In this document: positions 42,114 to 53,619 of the stretch, piece after piece
Layout: every line of letters begins with the position of its first letter
How positions within the stretch are numbered: position 1 is the stretch's first letter
Assembly: GCF_964204645.1 (NCBI RefSeq)
Contig: NC_134026.1
Span: 17,812,650 to 17,876,649, forward strand
Origin: Tubulanus polymorphus
Taxonomy: Eukaryota > Nemertea > Palaeonemertea > Tubulaniformes > Tubulanidae
Direction of reading: 5' to 3'
DNA: 64,000 nucleotides
Made by a program: the position numbers and the translations under genes
The notes under the pieces: generated by a model
The model's input: the letters and a program-made list of their open reading frames with translations, nothing else
What the model was told of the DNA's origin: nothing
The model's database searches: none

Positions 42114-43376
42114 TTTTTAGCCCACTTGGGACTTTAGTCCCAGCGGGCTATTGCGTTCACTTTTCGTGCGTCGTCCGTTCGTTCGTCCGTCCGTAGACGG
42201 AATCCAGTTATTTTGGGAAGTTTTGAAGACGCTTCAAGGTAATGTCTTGATATTTGGGTTACACAAGACACATCTTCAGCCCAAAAACTGGCCCTGTCAG
42301 ATTCAAGATGGCCGACTGGCAGCCATTGTTGTTCGCCAAAATCAGCACTTTTTACACATTTTTGAACTTTTTGAGGGAAATTTTGAAGACGCTTTGATCA
42401 ATTACCTTGATCTTTCGGATATATATGAATTCCCCCAGGGCCCATCAGCATAACAAAAATTGGGTCGATCGGACTCAAGATGGCCGTCCTATGACCTTTT
42501 TAGTGCCCAAAAATGTTAATTTTGGCCCAAATTCTGAGTCCTGTAGCTTCCTACTGGTTTATCATTTCTCATTGCAATTTGTGATGGGTATTCTTTCGAA
42601 AGGGATGTTTTATACCTGAGACAGGTATTTTTCATCAGCCAATTATGACGCAATTGGTGGCCATCTTGGTGTCAGCAGTACTCATTCGTAAGTGGGAAAA
42701 AGTTTTTCCACATTATATTGATACCTAAGCGTATTTTGTTACCACAATCATTTAGAAAGCTGTAGCTCATAACGTGTTCTATGATTGTGGTGAGTTTCAA
42801 GGCCATTGGTTTTTGTATATGGCCACCAGGGGGGGCGTTAAATAATGCAATATCTTAGTATTTCTATATTATATTCGTATCAATGCATATTTTGTAACCA
42901 CAATCAATTGCAAAGTTGTAGCTTATGACATCATCTATGATTGTGGCAAGTTTTAAGGCCATTAGTTGTTCTATATGGTCACCAGGGGGCGTTGAATAGT
43001 AGAATAACTTAGTATTTCCTTATTATATTGGTACCTAGGCATATTTTGTTACCATGATCAATTACAAAGTTATAGTTCGTGACATGTTCTATGATTGTGG
43101 TGAGGTTCAAGGTCATTGGGTTTTGAATATGGTCACCAGGGGGCGTTGAATAGTAGAATACTTTAGTATTTCCATATTAAAGTGGTAACAAGGCATATTT
43201 TGTTATCACAATCAATTACAAAATCGTAGCTGCTGACATGTTCTATAATTGTGGTGAGTTTCAAGGTCATTGGATTCTGTATATGGTCACCAGAGTGGTT
43301 GAATATTGAAATTGTTAGATTGTTGCGCATTTGGCACCACTTCCCAAGTGGGCATGGTGTCCCTGGACCCCTAGTT
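42114..43376 (-). mobile_element. pearl/Helentron-like element, family 1, full length, inside the transposase-like gene
   Basis: In reverse orientation: TTTTTAGCCCACTTGGGACT plus hairpin partner, GGAC-type microsatellite (about 42165..42195), single-copy segment, at least three core units (CACCAGGGGG motifs near 42826, 42981 and 43134) and the head (GGACCCCTAGTT at 43376). It separates two recognisable exons of copy A. Confidence 0.85.
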
Positions 43377-46300
43377 TCAGTTAACATGCCATTTGCATCT
43401 TTCAGTGAATCTACGAAAATAGTTATAAACTTTCATTTTCAAGGAAAAAAATCTCAATTTGTCATTCTGATTTTGAACGTAAAATGGATCATAGGAAATT
43501 TACCATTAAATTCGCGATTCAAAAATTCGTTCACCAGATCCATTTCCAAGTTTTGACCGTTTCCACCTCGGTAATTGACCGTTCTATTCCATACCAGGTC
43601 CTGCTTCAAACGTTCCGATAGCCAACCATTCAGTCCTAGAATAAACGGTAAGAATATCTTGAGAATAATTGATATGTCCGATATGATATTAATCGAATTC
43701 ATGGTATCCTATAAAATATTTACCTGCCGTTAGACGATGTCCCAATATTGCATATTTACTGTGGTTCTTTATAAAAAAACGAAGCATTGTCTGTTCTCCA
43801 AAATTGGCAGATGACAGGGCCATCATTTTCACGAATGGCGTCCCGTCTTACTAATTCTTGAAGGCCCGTGAATAATAATACGCTGCTTGTATAATTCAGT
43901 TTGAAGTCATCACCTGTCTTCTTTTTAACTTTTTGACAGATAGCCGAACAGTACCACGATCCACCTGCAAGTACATGTATTATTTATTACTGGTGATTTA
44001 TAATTCCGGAAAAATTGAGTTGCTATTTAAAAAAACGTTTGTTAATAAACAAAAAGTGACATTAAGTACCTGGGATAGCACCGGCCGGTATTCCAACGCA
44101 GCTCAAATGGAACCAGCTACCATTTGGACAGTTTATATTATCGCACCCAATCATTCCAGCCGTCGAACCATGATCTTTTTTACAGGCGCAGTAAGGGTAT
44201 TGTTTCAGACGACATTCGTCTGAAAAATACCAATCTCCAACTAAATCGTCGGCATCGACATCCATACAGACTAAATGGAAAGTTTTGTACTTGAATAATC
44301 CATTAGCGCAACCGACCGTTGGTTCTTCATCACCTGAATCTGAAAAAGGAGTGAATTAATATTCCATAATTGAGGATTCCTCTGAGAAGAGAGAACATGA
44401 GGCTTATATTTACATTTACCTTCATTACATATACAGGGAGAATTGTCTTCTTCGTCCCTGAGAATACAGTGAATTCTAGCCTCAGTCAAATAATCCGGCC
44501 ATACAAAATCTACAATATCGCGAGCAAATTGGCGCAGGAAATTTCGGAGGTCGTCAGGGCTTATTAATGTTATTGGCGGGGTTGTGTCGATCCGTTCCAT
44601 CTTAAGTAAGTGTAAGGCCAATAGTACGGCAAAAGAATGCGCCGTGAGCAGAAATTCCGACGTGTGGTTGAAGGTTTCTCCAACGTCCTTCTTAACATTA
44701 TGATGGCCAAACACGTTTCTAATGTGGGCGAGAGTTCCACGTTCGGCGACACTCGAACCTTTGAAAAATTCATTCATTACATCCTAAATAAGAAATATAA
44801 TTTGAACATGATTAAAATACTTAACATTGGAGTACTATTAATTTTAATAATTATACACACCTGCATCAAGAGCATTCTTTTGTGGAATTCCTGTGGAGCC
44901 GGCTCCAATCCCTCCAAGCGATTCCATTCATCACCCGAATTGAACTGTGCATTTTGAGCGTCGTTATGTCGCTCGCATGATAAACCATCACCCCAACAGA
45001 GAATAGTGGTTGGCGATCTATCCGGCTGTTTCAGTACGTATTGTTGCAGGTTTTCCAAGATTTTTATTACCCCGGCTATTGAAGACGGGTTCTGGAAAAT
45101 GCCGAGATTTGTCTGGAAGCAGAAATTGAAATAAACTTGTATGAAGACTCATAAAATGTGATGCTTGAAAATTTTGAAAATCAAAACTGACCACATTTGA
45201 TTTCAAGGAAGACTCGTAGAATCGATCATGCGTTATGTGGTTATAAACGAAATCGCCGAAGTTGTTTTTAAAGAACCGGACGTATTGGCATAAAATTTGT
45301 TGTACAATAACACCCATACAGCACTTTCGGTTTCCATTTCGGCAGCATTCTTGTTCGGTAGTTCATGGATATTTTGTTCATTCATAGTATTCATTCGATT
45401 CCTGCATAGGTATAACAGGGCCAACAATTTTAGTGTATTGCCTTTTTCTGAATTGTTGTGGCGTGTTATTTGTCGCAAGCCGACGTTATCCCAACACATT
45501 GTTATGCCTTTAGCTAAAAGAATGTAAAGATGCAATTATGATTAACAGTTGATATCACTGGTAGATTTTGATAGGACTAACCTTTGCATGTACTGCTTTT
45601 GACATTATTTGACTTACGCGAGTTATCTGTTGGCTCAAACGACGAAGAACTATCAACACTTGCGGTAGCGTCGGTTTCGGATTCTTCTGGACTCGACAAG
45701 CGCGATTCTTCGTCGGAGCTGCGGGAAGACAGTTCCTGGCTTGACTCTGCGTCCGAAGTGACCGGTCCGATTATGTCAACTATAAATAAAAATATTAAAT
45801 TGATTTTGTACAATATCGAAAATAGATAAAAAAATTATCAATATTTGATTCGCGTTCTACAGTGTGCACTCACCGTTTGTCGATTCTTGGCTAGGGCCTT
45901 GCGGTTTCGCCAAAAAATCTTTAAGTTCATTTTTTACTGCGGTTGAATCCATGACGTGTGTTTCTTGTAAAACATCGATCATCAATCTAGTCTGTTGGTG
46001 ACCCAAACACAAACCGACGTAGCTGAACATTCTTAAAAAAGCTGCAAAAAGAAATATTGATTAGCAATGTAAAATTGAATACGAAACTAAGTTTGCTATC
46101 AATGTCTAATAACTTTTTGTGAGCAGCCCGCTCTCCACATTTGAGCAGAATTGCACTGCTGAATAAACTTGAAAGCCCTTGGATGTCGCGTATTCAGCAG
46201 TGTCGCCAATGCCATTCCGATCGCTGGGATGACATGCCTTATTTTAAGGCTACAACTAAAATGAAAATCAATATAAATATTAATCTCAAATAAATATTAA

Positions 46301-46840
46301 TATCAATCTCAATGCTTATTTTTCTCTGAACACATGTTTATTAATGTTGATAGCTCACCTTAATACGGAATCATTGATAGGTCTCTTTACGGCGACACAT
46401 TTAAGACAGGCGTAAAGTGTTGGCGCTTTGGTCTTAACACATTCTAATGTATCGGTCCATGAAAACGAATTGAGGTCTTCAATAGTTTTTGGGTTTTTCG
46501 CAAAATGAAAATCTCTTTCTTCTTTGAGACGCCTCACTTCTGCAGATATGTTTTTCATCACAACGTTAATCATTGCTTTTTTCGCCGCGCTACATCTTTT
46601 GAATATGTATCTGAAGCCCAGTCCGTATCGACTAACCGCGATGTATTTCGACGCTTGGTGCGATGCTTTGATTTTTGTAACCTACGTAATATACATTTAA
46701 AAGATTATACATTACAGACCAATGTATTGGACGAATTGGTTCAATGTGCAATTCATTGTAATAATTTGTTATTTATCATTTTTTGACAATGATTACTAAT
46801 AATTTCATAATGTATATATAAATGATGAAACAGCAACTAT

Positions 46841-46992
46841 TACAGTAGGATCTGCTCAAGTCGTATCTTTTGGAGCGGTAACAATGTCTCCAACTTTGCT
46901 GTCAGAGCTGGGTGTTATGTATTTCTTAAATAGTGTCACAAAAAATATTTCAACAAACATCCAAGTTGAACAGATCTGACTCGGGCGGAGTA
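46841..46992. mobile_element. short MITE in intron 1 of transposase-like copy A
   Basis: It begins TACAGTAGGATCTGCTCAAG and ends with a loosely inverted GATCTGACTCGGGCGGAGTA. The same element sits at the equivalent place in copy B (50411..50560), so it inserted before the tandem duplication. Confidence 0.5.
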
Positions 46993-47588
46993 TTTAGTTA
47001 TCGCATGATTTACTCCACATTATCTACGCTAATACAACAAACGAATCATTCAATTGCACACGTTTATTGTTGATATTTTTTAAGTGGACAGTGTTCATTT
47101 CATAATTTCATTCAGAGTGAACATCTCTTAAAGAACAAAATATAATATTCATCTGAGAATATCGGTGAATGATTGGTGAAATTTGCTCATAGTAAATGGA
47201 GCTTACCTTTTTTGCTTTGAATGATGTAGCTGGCCTTCTCGGGCTCTGTCCGACGGTTGCAGATGCTATGTCTCGAGTCACCTTACCCATTCCGACCGGC
47301 GTTCGAAACTTAAGTTTCTCTGCTAAGTTTCAGTTTTTTTGCTAGGTACCCCGAGCTGTGCGTTGACGCAATGAAATTGTTTTTACCAGCAGCCATGGAT
47401 GTTTTCGATTTATAATATGTAGCTAACTTGGTCGTGCATTCATGGCAAAGATGATAACCAACACGTGTCGAATATGGCGTCAATTTCGCAATATCTTTCG
47501 AACAATTCAGAAAATCCGTTTGAAAAAGGTCCGATATTTTGCAATCCAATTTCGGTAAATTAGAGCTTAATGAATGTCTCTTGAATTT

Positions 47589-47964
47589 GAGCAGAATTGC
47601 ACTGCTGAATAAACTTAGTCCTTGGATGTCCCGTATTCAGCAGTGTCGCCAATGCCATTCCAATCGCTGGGATGACATGCCTTTTTTTAAGGCTACCACT
47701 AAAATAGAAATCAATATAAATATTTATCAATCTCAATGCTTATTTTTCTCTGAACACGTGTTTATTAATGTTGATAGCTCTCCTTAATATGGAATACTTG
47801 AGAGGTCTCTTTACGGCGACATATTTAAGACAGGTGTAAAGTGTCGGCACTTTGGTCTTAACTCATTCTAATGTATCGGTCCATGAAAACGAATTCAGGT
47901 TTTTCGCCAAATGAAAATCTCTTTCTTCTGTGAGACCCCTCACTTCTGCTGATATGTTTTTCTT
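47589..47964 (-). pseudogene. third, partial copy of the transposase-like gene (exon 3 to exon 2 fragment only)
   Basis: This segment matches 46141..46550 of copy A and 49641..50040 of copy B (exon 3, the intron, and part of exon 2). At 47588/47589 it is joined to sequence from exon 1. At 47964/47965 it jumps to the exon-8 region of copy B. Like copy B it has lost the exon-2 splice donor (GA instead of GT) and also carries deletions in exon 2. Confidence 0.7.
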
Positions 47965-50077
47965 CAAAAATCTACAATATCGCGAGCAAATTGGCTCAGG
48001 AACTTTCGGAGGTCGTCGGGGCTAATTAATATTATTGGCAGGGTTGTGTCGATCCGTTCCATCTTAAGTAAGTGTAAGGCCAATAGTATGACAAAAGAAT
48101 GTGTCATGAAACGCGGAAATTCCGACGTGTTGTTGAAGGTTTCTCCAACGTCCTTCTTCACATTATGATGGCCAAACACGTTTCTAATGTGGGCGAGACT
48201 TCTACGTTCGGCGACACTCAAACCTTTGAAAAATTCATTCCTTACATCCTAAAAAAGAAATATAATTTGAACATGAGTAAAATACTTAACATTGGAGTAC
48301 TATTAATTTGAATAATTATGCACACCTGCATCAAGAGCATTCTTTCGTGGAATTCCTGTGGAGCCGGCTCCAATCCCTCCAAGCGATTCCATTCATCACC
48401 CGAATTGAACCCACATTTTGAGCGTCGTTATGTCGCTCGCACGATAAACCATCACCCCAACAGAGAATAGTGGTTGGCGATCCATCCGGCTGTTTCGGTT
48501 CGTATTGTTGCAGGTTTTCCAAGATTTTTATTACCCCGGCTATTGAAGACGGGTTCTCCTGGAAAACGCCGAGATTTGTCTGGAAACAGAAATTGAAATG
48601 TGCTTATATGAAGACTCATAAAATGTGATGCTTGAAAAATTTGAAAATCCAAACTGACCGCATTTGATTTCAAGGAAGACTCGTAAAATCCATCATGCGT
48701 TATGTGGTTAATAACGAAATCGCCGAAGTTGTTTTTAAAGAACGGGACGTATTGGCATAAAATTTGTTGTACAATAACACCCATATGGAATTTTTCGTTA
48801 CGAAAGCACTCTTCTTCTGGCAGGAAAATTTCGGTTTTCATTTCGGCAGCATTCTTGTTGGATAGTTCATGGATATTTCGTTCATTCATAGTATTTATTC
48901 GATTCCTGCTTAGGTATGGCACGGCCCACAAATTTAGTTTATTGCCTTTTTCTGAATTGTTGTGGCGTGTAATTTGTCGCAAGCCGACGTTATCCCAACA
49001 CATTGTTATGCCTTTAGCTAAAAGAATGTAAAGATGCAATTATGATTAACAGTTGATATCACTGGTAGATTTTGATAGGACTAAACGTAGCATGTACTGC
49101 TTTTGACATTATTTGACTTACGCGAGTTATCTGTTGGCTCAAACGACGAAGAACTATCAACACTTGCGGTAGCGTCGGTTTCGGATTCTTCTGGACTCGG
49201 TGAGCGCGATTCTTCGTCGGAGCTGCGGGAAGATGGTTCCTCGCTTGACTCTGTGTCTGAAGTGACCGGTTCGATTATGTCAACTATAAATAAAAATATT
49301 AAATTGATATAGTACAATATCGAAAATAGATGAAAAATTTTCAATATTTGATTCGCGTTCTACAGTGTGCACTCACCGTTTGTCGATTCTTGGCAAGGGC
49401 CTTGCGGTTTCGCCAAAAGATCTTCAAGTTCATATTTTACTGCGGTTGAATCCATGATGTGTGTTTCCTGTAAAACATCGATCATCAATCTAGTCTGTTG
49501 GTGACCCAAACACAAACCGATGTAGCTGAATATTCTAAAGAGCTGCAAAAATAAATATTGATTAGCAATGTAAAATTGAATACGAAACTAAGTTTGCTTT
49601 CAATGTCTAATAACTTTTTGTGAGCAGCCCGCTCTCCACATTTGAACAGAATTGCACTGCTGAATAAACTTGAAAGTCCTTGGATGTCGCATATTCAGCA
49701 GTGTCGCCAATGCCATTCCGATCGCTGGGATGACATGCCTTTTTTTAAGGCTACCACTAAAATAGAAATCAATATAAATATTTATCAATCTCAATGCTTA
49801 TTTTTCTCTGAACACATGTTTATTAATGTTGATAGCTCTCCTTAATACGGAATCATTGAGAGGTCTCTTTACGGCGACATATTTAAGACAGGCGTAAAGT
49901 GTCGGCGCTTTGGTCTTAACACATTCAAATGTATCGGTCCATGAAAAATAATTCAGGTTTTCAATAGTTTTTAGGTTTTCCACCAAATGAAAATCTCTTT
50001 CTTCTTTGAGACGCCTCACTTCTGCAGATATGTTTTTTGTCATAACGTTAATCATTGCTTTTTTCGCCGCGCTAGAT

Positions 50078-50160
50078 TATTATTATTATTCTTTATTCAC
50101 GAATTAAATTACACTAGAAAATTACAACAAGATAATATAATAAAATAATGTAATTCAAGT
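50078..50160 (-). mobile_element. 83-bp fragment of a non-LTR retroelement 3' end, 5-bp target duplication
   Basis: Compared with copy A (near 46590), copy B carries extra sequence flanked by TAGAT (50073..50077 and 50160..50164). On the minus strand the insert ends with AATAAAG followed by ATA repeats, as in the 3' end of a LINE-type element; only the extreme 3' end is present. The element disrupts exon 2. Confidence 0.75.
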
Positions 50161-50410
50161 AGATCTTTTGAATATGTATCTGAAACCCAGTCCGTATCGA
50201 ATAACTGCGATGTATTTCGACGCTCGGTGCGACGCTTTGATTTTTGTAACCTACGTAATATACATTTAAAAGATAAAACATTACAGACCAATGTATTGGA
50301 CAAATTGGTTCAATGTGCAATTCATTGTAATAATTTGTTATTTATCATTTATTGACAATGATTAATAATCATTTCATAATGTATATATAAATGATGAAAC
50401 AGCAACTATT

Positions 50411-50560
50411 ACAGTAGGATCTGTTCGAGTCGGATCTTTTGGAGCCATAACAATGTCTCCAACTATGCTGTCGGAGCTGGGTTTTATGTATTTCTTAAAT
50501 AGTGTCACAAAAAATATTTCAACAAACATCCAAGATGAACGGATCTGACTCGGGCGGAGT
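50411..50560. mobile_element. short MITE in intron 1 of transposase-like copy B
   Basis: It is orthologous in position and sequence to 46841..46992 (starts TACAGTAGGATCTGTTCGAG, ends near CTGACTCGGGCGGAGTA). Confidence 0.5.
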
Positions 50561-51204
50561 ATTTAGTAATCGCATGATTTCGTCCACATATCTACGATAA
50601 TACAAACGAATCATTCAATTGCACCTTTTATTGTTTTTAAGTGGACAGTGTTCATTTCATAATTTCATTCGGAGTGAAAATCTCTTAAAGAACAAAATAT
50701 AATATTCATCTGAGAATATCGGTGAATGATTGGTGAAATTTGCTCATAGTAAATAGAGCTTACCTTTTTTGCGTTGAACAATTCAGCTGGCCTTCTCGGG
50801 CTCTGTCCAACGGTTGCAGATACTACGTCGTGAGTCACTTTACCGATTCCGACCGGCGTTCGAAACTTAAGTTTCTCTGCTAAGTTTTGTTTTTTTCGCT
50901 AGATATCCCACCTGTGCGTTGATGCAATAAAATCGTTTTTACCAGCAGCCATGGATGTTTTCGATTTATAATATGTGGCTAACTTGGTTGTGCATTCATG
51001 GCAAAGATGATAACCAACACATGTCGAATATGGCGTCAAATCCGCAATATCTTTCGTACAATTCAGAAAATCTGATTGAATAAGGTCCGATATCTTGCAA
51101 TCCAATTTCGGTAAATTAGAACTTAATGAATATCTCTTGAATTGTCCATTCGGATAACGTTTAAATCGTATTGCACAATTGGCGCATTTGTCTGCGTCAG
51201 TCAT

Positions 51205-51831
51205 CTTTATAAAGTTGATATAAGGTTTCCTTTAGCTAATTGTTGATTCGATGACGTTTCGACAGCGTTCTAATAAACATCTACAGGAATACTGAGTTAC
51301 AGCAGAAATTATGAGATATATAGGCCTATACAATACAGGACAAAGATACTAATTCAAGTAATCAGAACTGGTACAAACTAATGGAAAAATTAACATAGAA
51401 ACAGTTACACACTAAAATAGATTAAAGAAGAACAAACTAGGGGGTAATTATATAATACAATAGTGAATAAAAGTTTCATTAAAATTAATTCATAGATGTA
51501 AAGCGACAAACTAGGGGTTACTTAAATCAAACCATAGTGACTACAAGTTGAGAAACTGTAATTGATGAGTGAAATATAACAAAGCAACAGATGATCAAAG
51601 GATATATCACGTGTTGAGCTTAACCGATTTTCAAAAGAATTTGGATATAAGTTTATTGTAGGGAGAATTGTACATAGTAGTTATTTGAATTTTATTAGAA
51701 CGCTGTCGAAGCGTCGTCAAATCAACAACTAGCTAAAGGAAACATTTTCGCACTTTATATATATTTTTTCGTTATCATTGTGGGATTCTCTACAGATCAA
51801 ACAACTCATTCGTTAGTGAAGGCTTGTTAAA
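51205..51831. promoter_or_regulatory. shared 5' region of divergent genes, with a 52-bp inverted repeat
   Basis: The transposase-like gene starts at 51204 (minus) and the helicase at 51832 (plus), 627 bp apart. 51225..51276 and 51691..51743 are inverted copies (TTTCCTTTAGCTAATTGTTG and its complement, sharing CGACAGCGTTCTAATAAA), about 415 bp apart. Each arm lies upstream of one gene, suggesting a duplicated promoter element or a recent insertion between the arms. The interval is AT-rich and non-coding. Confidence 0.55.
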
Positions 51832-53619
51832 ATGGATGACGGTAAATGTAACGAACTTGGAAAAACAAATTTCGCGAAGAATGTCGAAAATACTATGTCC
51901 AAATTTGGATATAATTTTGCGTTAAGGCCTCAACAAATGAATGCGATAGAACGAATCATAAAATATCGGGGGAATGTACTCGCACTTTTGCCAACTGGTT
52001 ATGGAAAAAGCTCCTGCTACATATTACCGCCTCTAGTTCTTGACCAACAAGTGAGTAATTTATTCGTATTCATAGATATTCTTGCTCAAATTGGTGTAGG
52101 TATTTTGTATTTTCATATATGTATGTATTCGTATTACAGATGAAAAAAGGTTCACATCATATTGCGATCGTAATATCGCCTTTGAAAAGCCTGGTGTATG
52201 ATCAGGTAACAGATTTGAATTCGCGGGGGATTGCCGCAATTGCACTATCCAGCGAAACAACACAATATGAGTTAGAAGCTATGAAATTGAATGGCATGTA
52301 TTAAACGAGCATTTTCCATGATTGTTCGTACACATCTTGTATAAGCTTTTATATTTAGAATTAGCTAGTGGAAAACATTCCATTGTTTTCATGGGTCCCG
52401 AGATGATTCTTAAAAGGAAATGCCTAGATATGCTTCTATCTCCCAACTATCAAAAAGAGGTTTGCCTTGTAGCTATCGACGAAGCTCACTGCATTTCACA
52501 ATGGTAGGTGTTAATCTAAGTGTAGTGAATGATCCTTATATTTCATTCCTTCTATTTCTAATAAAACTCATTTTTTACTAGGGGTGATGACTTCCGAACT
52601 GACTACAGCAAGCTGTCTATTCTACGGTGCTTTTTCAGCAACGAATCGACCTCATTTCTTTTGCTGACACTTGAAGGTGATTGCGAAATCATTGCCGTCG
52701 TTCCAGATAGGTAAAGTTTTGATAACAATACATTTCATTCTAAATTGATGTAAACGTTTAATACTATATTAATGTGCAAATTTGTAGGCCGAATATTTAT
52801 CTCGATATAAAAAAGTATGTAAAGGAAGATTATGAGGAACATCTTCATTGGCTAGCGGAATCGTTGAACCATAGAAATGTTTCTCACCCCAAGGTGATAA
52901 TTTATTGCAAGTAAGCACACTTTCTCACAGAAAGGTCCCACATAAAATATCATATCGTATTCCATGAAATCGATTCACCCCGGCAACCTTATATATCTCT
53001 CTCTCATTTCAGGTCTATAATGGCTGCTCAGAACATATGTATGTGGTTGGGCATTTATCTTAAAGAGAATGCATACAATAATGGACATTTTCGTGTCGAA
53101 TTATTTCACGGACAAACCCACGCGGCAACGCAAAAGCGAATTTTAGATGAATTCAAGAAGACCGACTCTATGATACGATGTATTGTAGCAACAATTGCCT
53201 TCGGAATGGGTTTTCAGATTGATGATGTTCGTCTGATTATACATTGGGGTATTTCGAAAAACATTCTAAGCTACTGGCAAGAGGTTGGTCGCTGTTCTAG
53301 AGATGGACAATTTGGTGCAGCTATATGTTATGCTTATCCGCGCAGTTTGGTTGTTCCTCGGTCAACTACTAAGGATATGAAACATGCCGTCATATCATAT
53401 AACGACGATTCAGCATGTATTCGAAAAATTCTTCTAGAAAGTCTTTCCGTCAGTGAGAGTGAGAATTACGATTGCATAACCGATAAGTGTAAGCTGTGTT
53501 CGTGCTGTGCCAATTGTGCGTCTCATTGTCCATGTAAAGAATGTATCAAAGACATTGAGACTTTATATAATATCGAATCATCAACATCATCATCGAGTTG
53601 TGAAGGATCGAATATTTAA
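51832..53619 (+). CDS. RecQ-like superfamily 2 DNA helicase of a mobile element
   Basis: Six exons (51832-52050, 52140-52293, 52359-52503, 52582-52710, 52788-52910, 53013-53619) join in phase to 1377 nt (458 aa). RecQ motifs in order: Q-motif-like FGYNFALRPQQMNAI; Walker A LLPTGYGKSS; Ia VISPLKSLVYDQ; DEAH box VAIDEAHCISQW followed by GDDFRTDYSKL; motif IV VIIYCKS; motif V VATIAFGMGFQIDDVRLIIHWG; motif VI YWQEVGRCSRDG. A Cys-rich tail follows (CKLCSCC, CPCKEC) and a Ser-rich end. Odd: the intron after exon 2 would use a GC donor (ATG|gcatgt). Motif III is missing: LLLT runs directly into LEGDCEII, where RecQ proteins have an LTATA-type motif and about 15-20 more residues. The gene may therefore be inactive despite its open frame. 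It is divergent from the transposase-like gene; together they resemble an AcademH-type transposon (inference). Confidence 0.85.

Larger units (their letters stand above)
41846..47588 (-). pseudogene. DUF6589-like / PHD-finger transposase-like gene, copy A (broken)
   Basis: Proposed exons, in transcript order: 47588-47207 (5' truncated), 46681-46359, 46255-46114, 46041-45874, 45779-45618, 45513-45192, 45112-44861, 44783-44420, 44339-44070, 43964-43724, 43635-43504, about 42110-41846. Seen: Cys pairs (LCHECTTKL), FSWTDTLECVK, GMALATLLNTRHPR, an acidic Ser-rich exon, ITMCWDNVGLRQITRHNN, ILCWGDGLSCERHNDAQN followed by RLEGLEPAPQEFH, a PHD-like finger (YPYCACKKD...MIGCDNINC...WFHLSCVGI), then NYRGGNGQNLEMDLVNEF. 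The GD-x-LSCER, trailing LEPAP and DL-x-NE features are what I associate with DUF6589 proteins of mobile elements. Lesions: a truncated first exon, a 37-bp deletion in exon 6, a frameshift in exon 10, an in-frame TAG in the last exon, and a 1.26-kb repeat between the last two exons. It lies head to head with the helicase at 51832. Confidence 0.75.
47965..51204 (-). pseudogene. DUF6589-like transposase-like gene, copy B (broken, 3' truncated)
   Basis: It contains the natural 5' end: ATG at 51204, MTDADKCANC, then a second Cys pair LCHECTTKL (a treble-clef-like or ZAD-like N-terminal zinc domain by pattern). Exon order follows copy A: 51204-50764, about 50250-49842, 49758-49617, 49541-49374, a Ser/acidic exon at about 49279-49122, about 49017-48660, about 48580-48336, then 48250-47965, where the copy stops. 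Lesions: an in-frame TAG near the end of exon 1 (after THRWDI), an 83-bp retroelement fragment in exon 2, the exon-2 donor changed from GT to GA, and a 1-bp deletion just after the HNDAQN motif. Exon 6 is intact here (deleted in copy A). It diverges from the helicase gene upstream. Confidence 0.75.

Noticed and set aside
45584-45829. Plus-strand Ser/Asp-rich frame (and its twin at 49103..49312)
   Set aside because: It is the reverse of the acidic Ser-rich exon of the transposase-like gene; the minus strand fits the exon structure.
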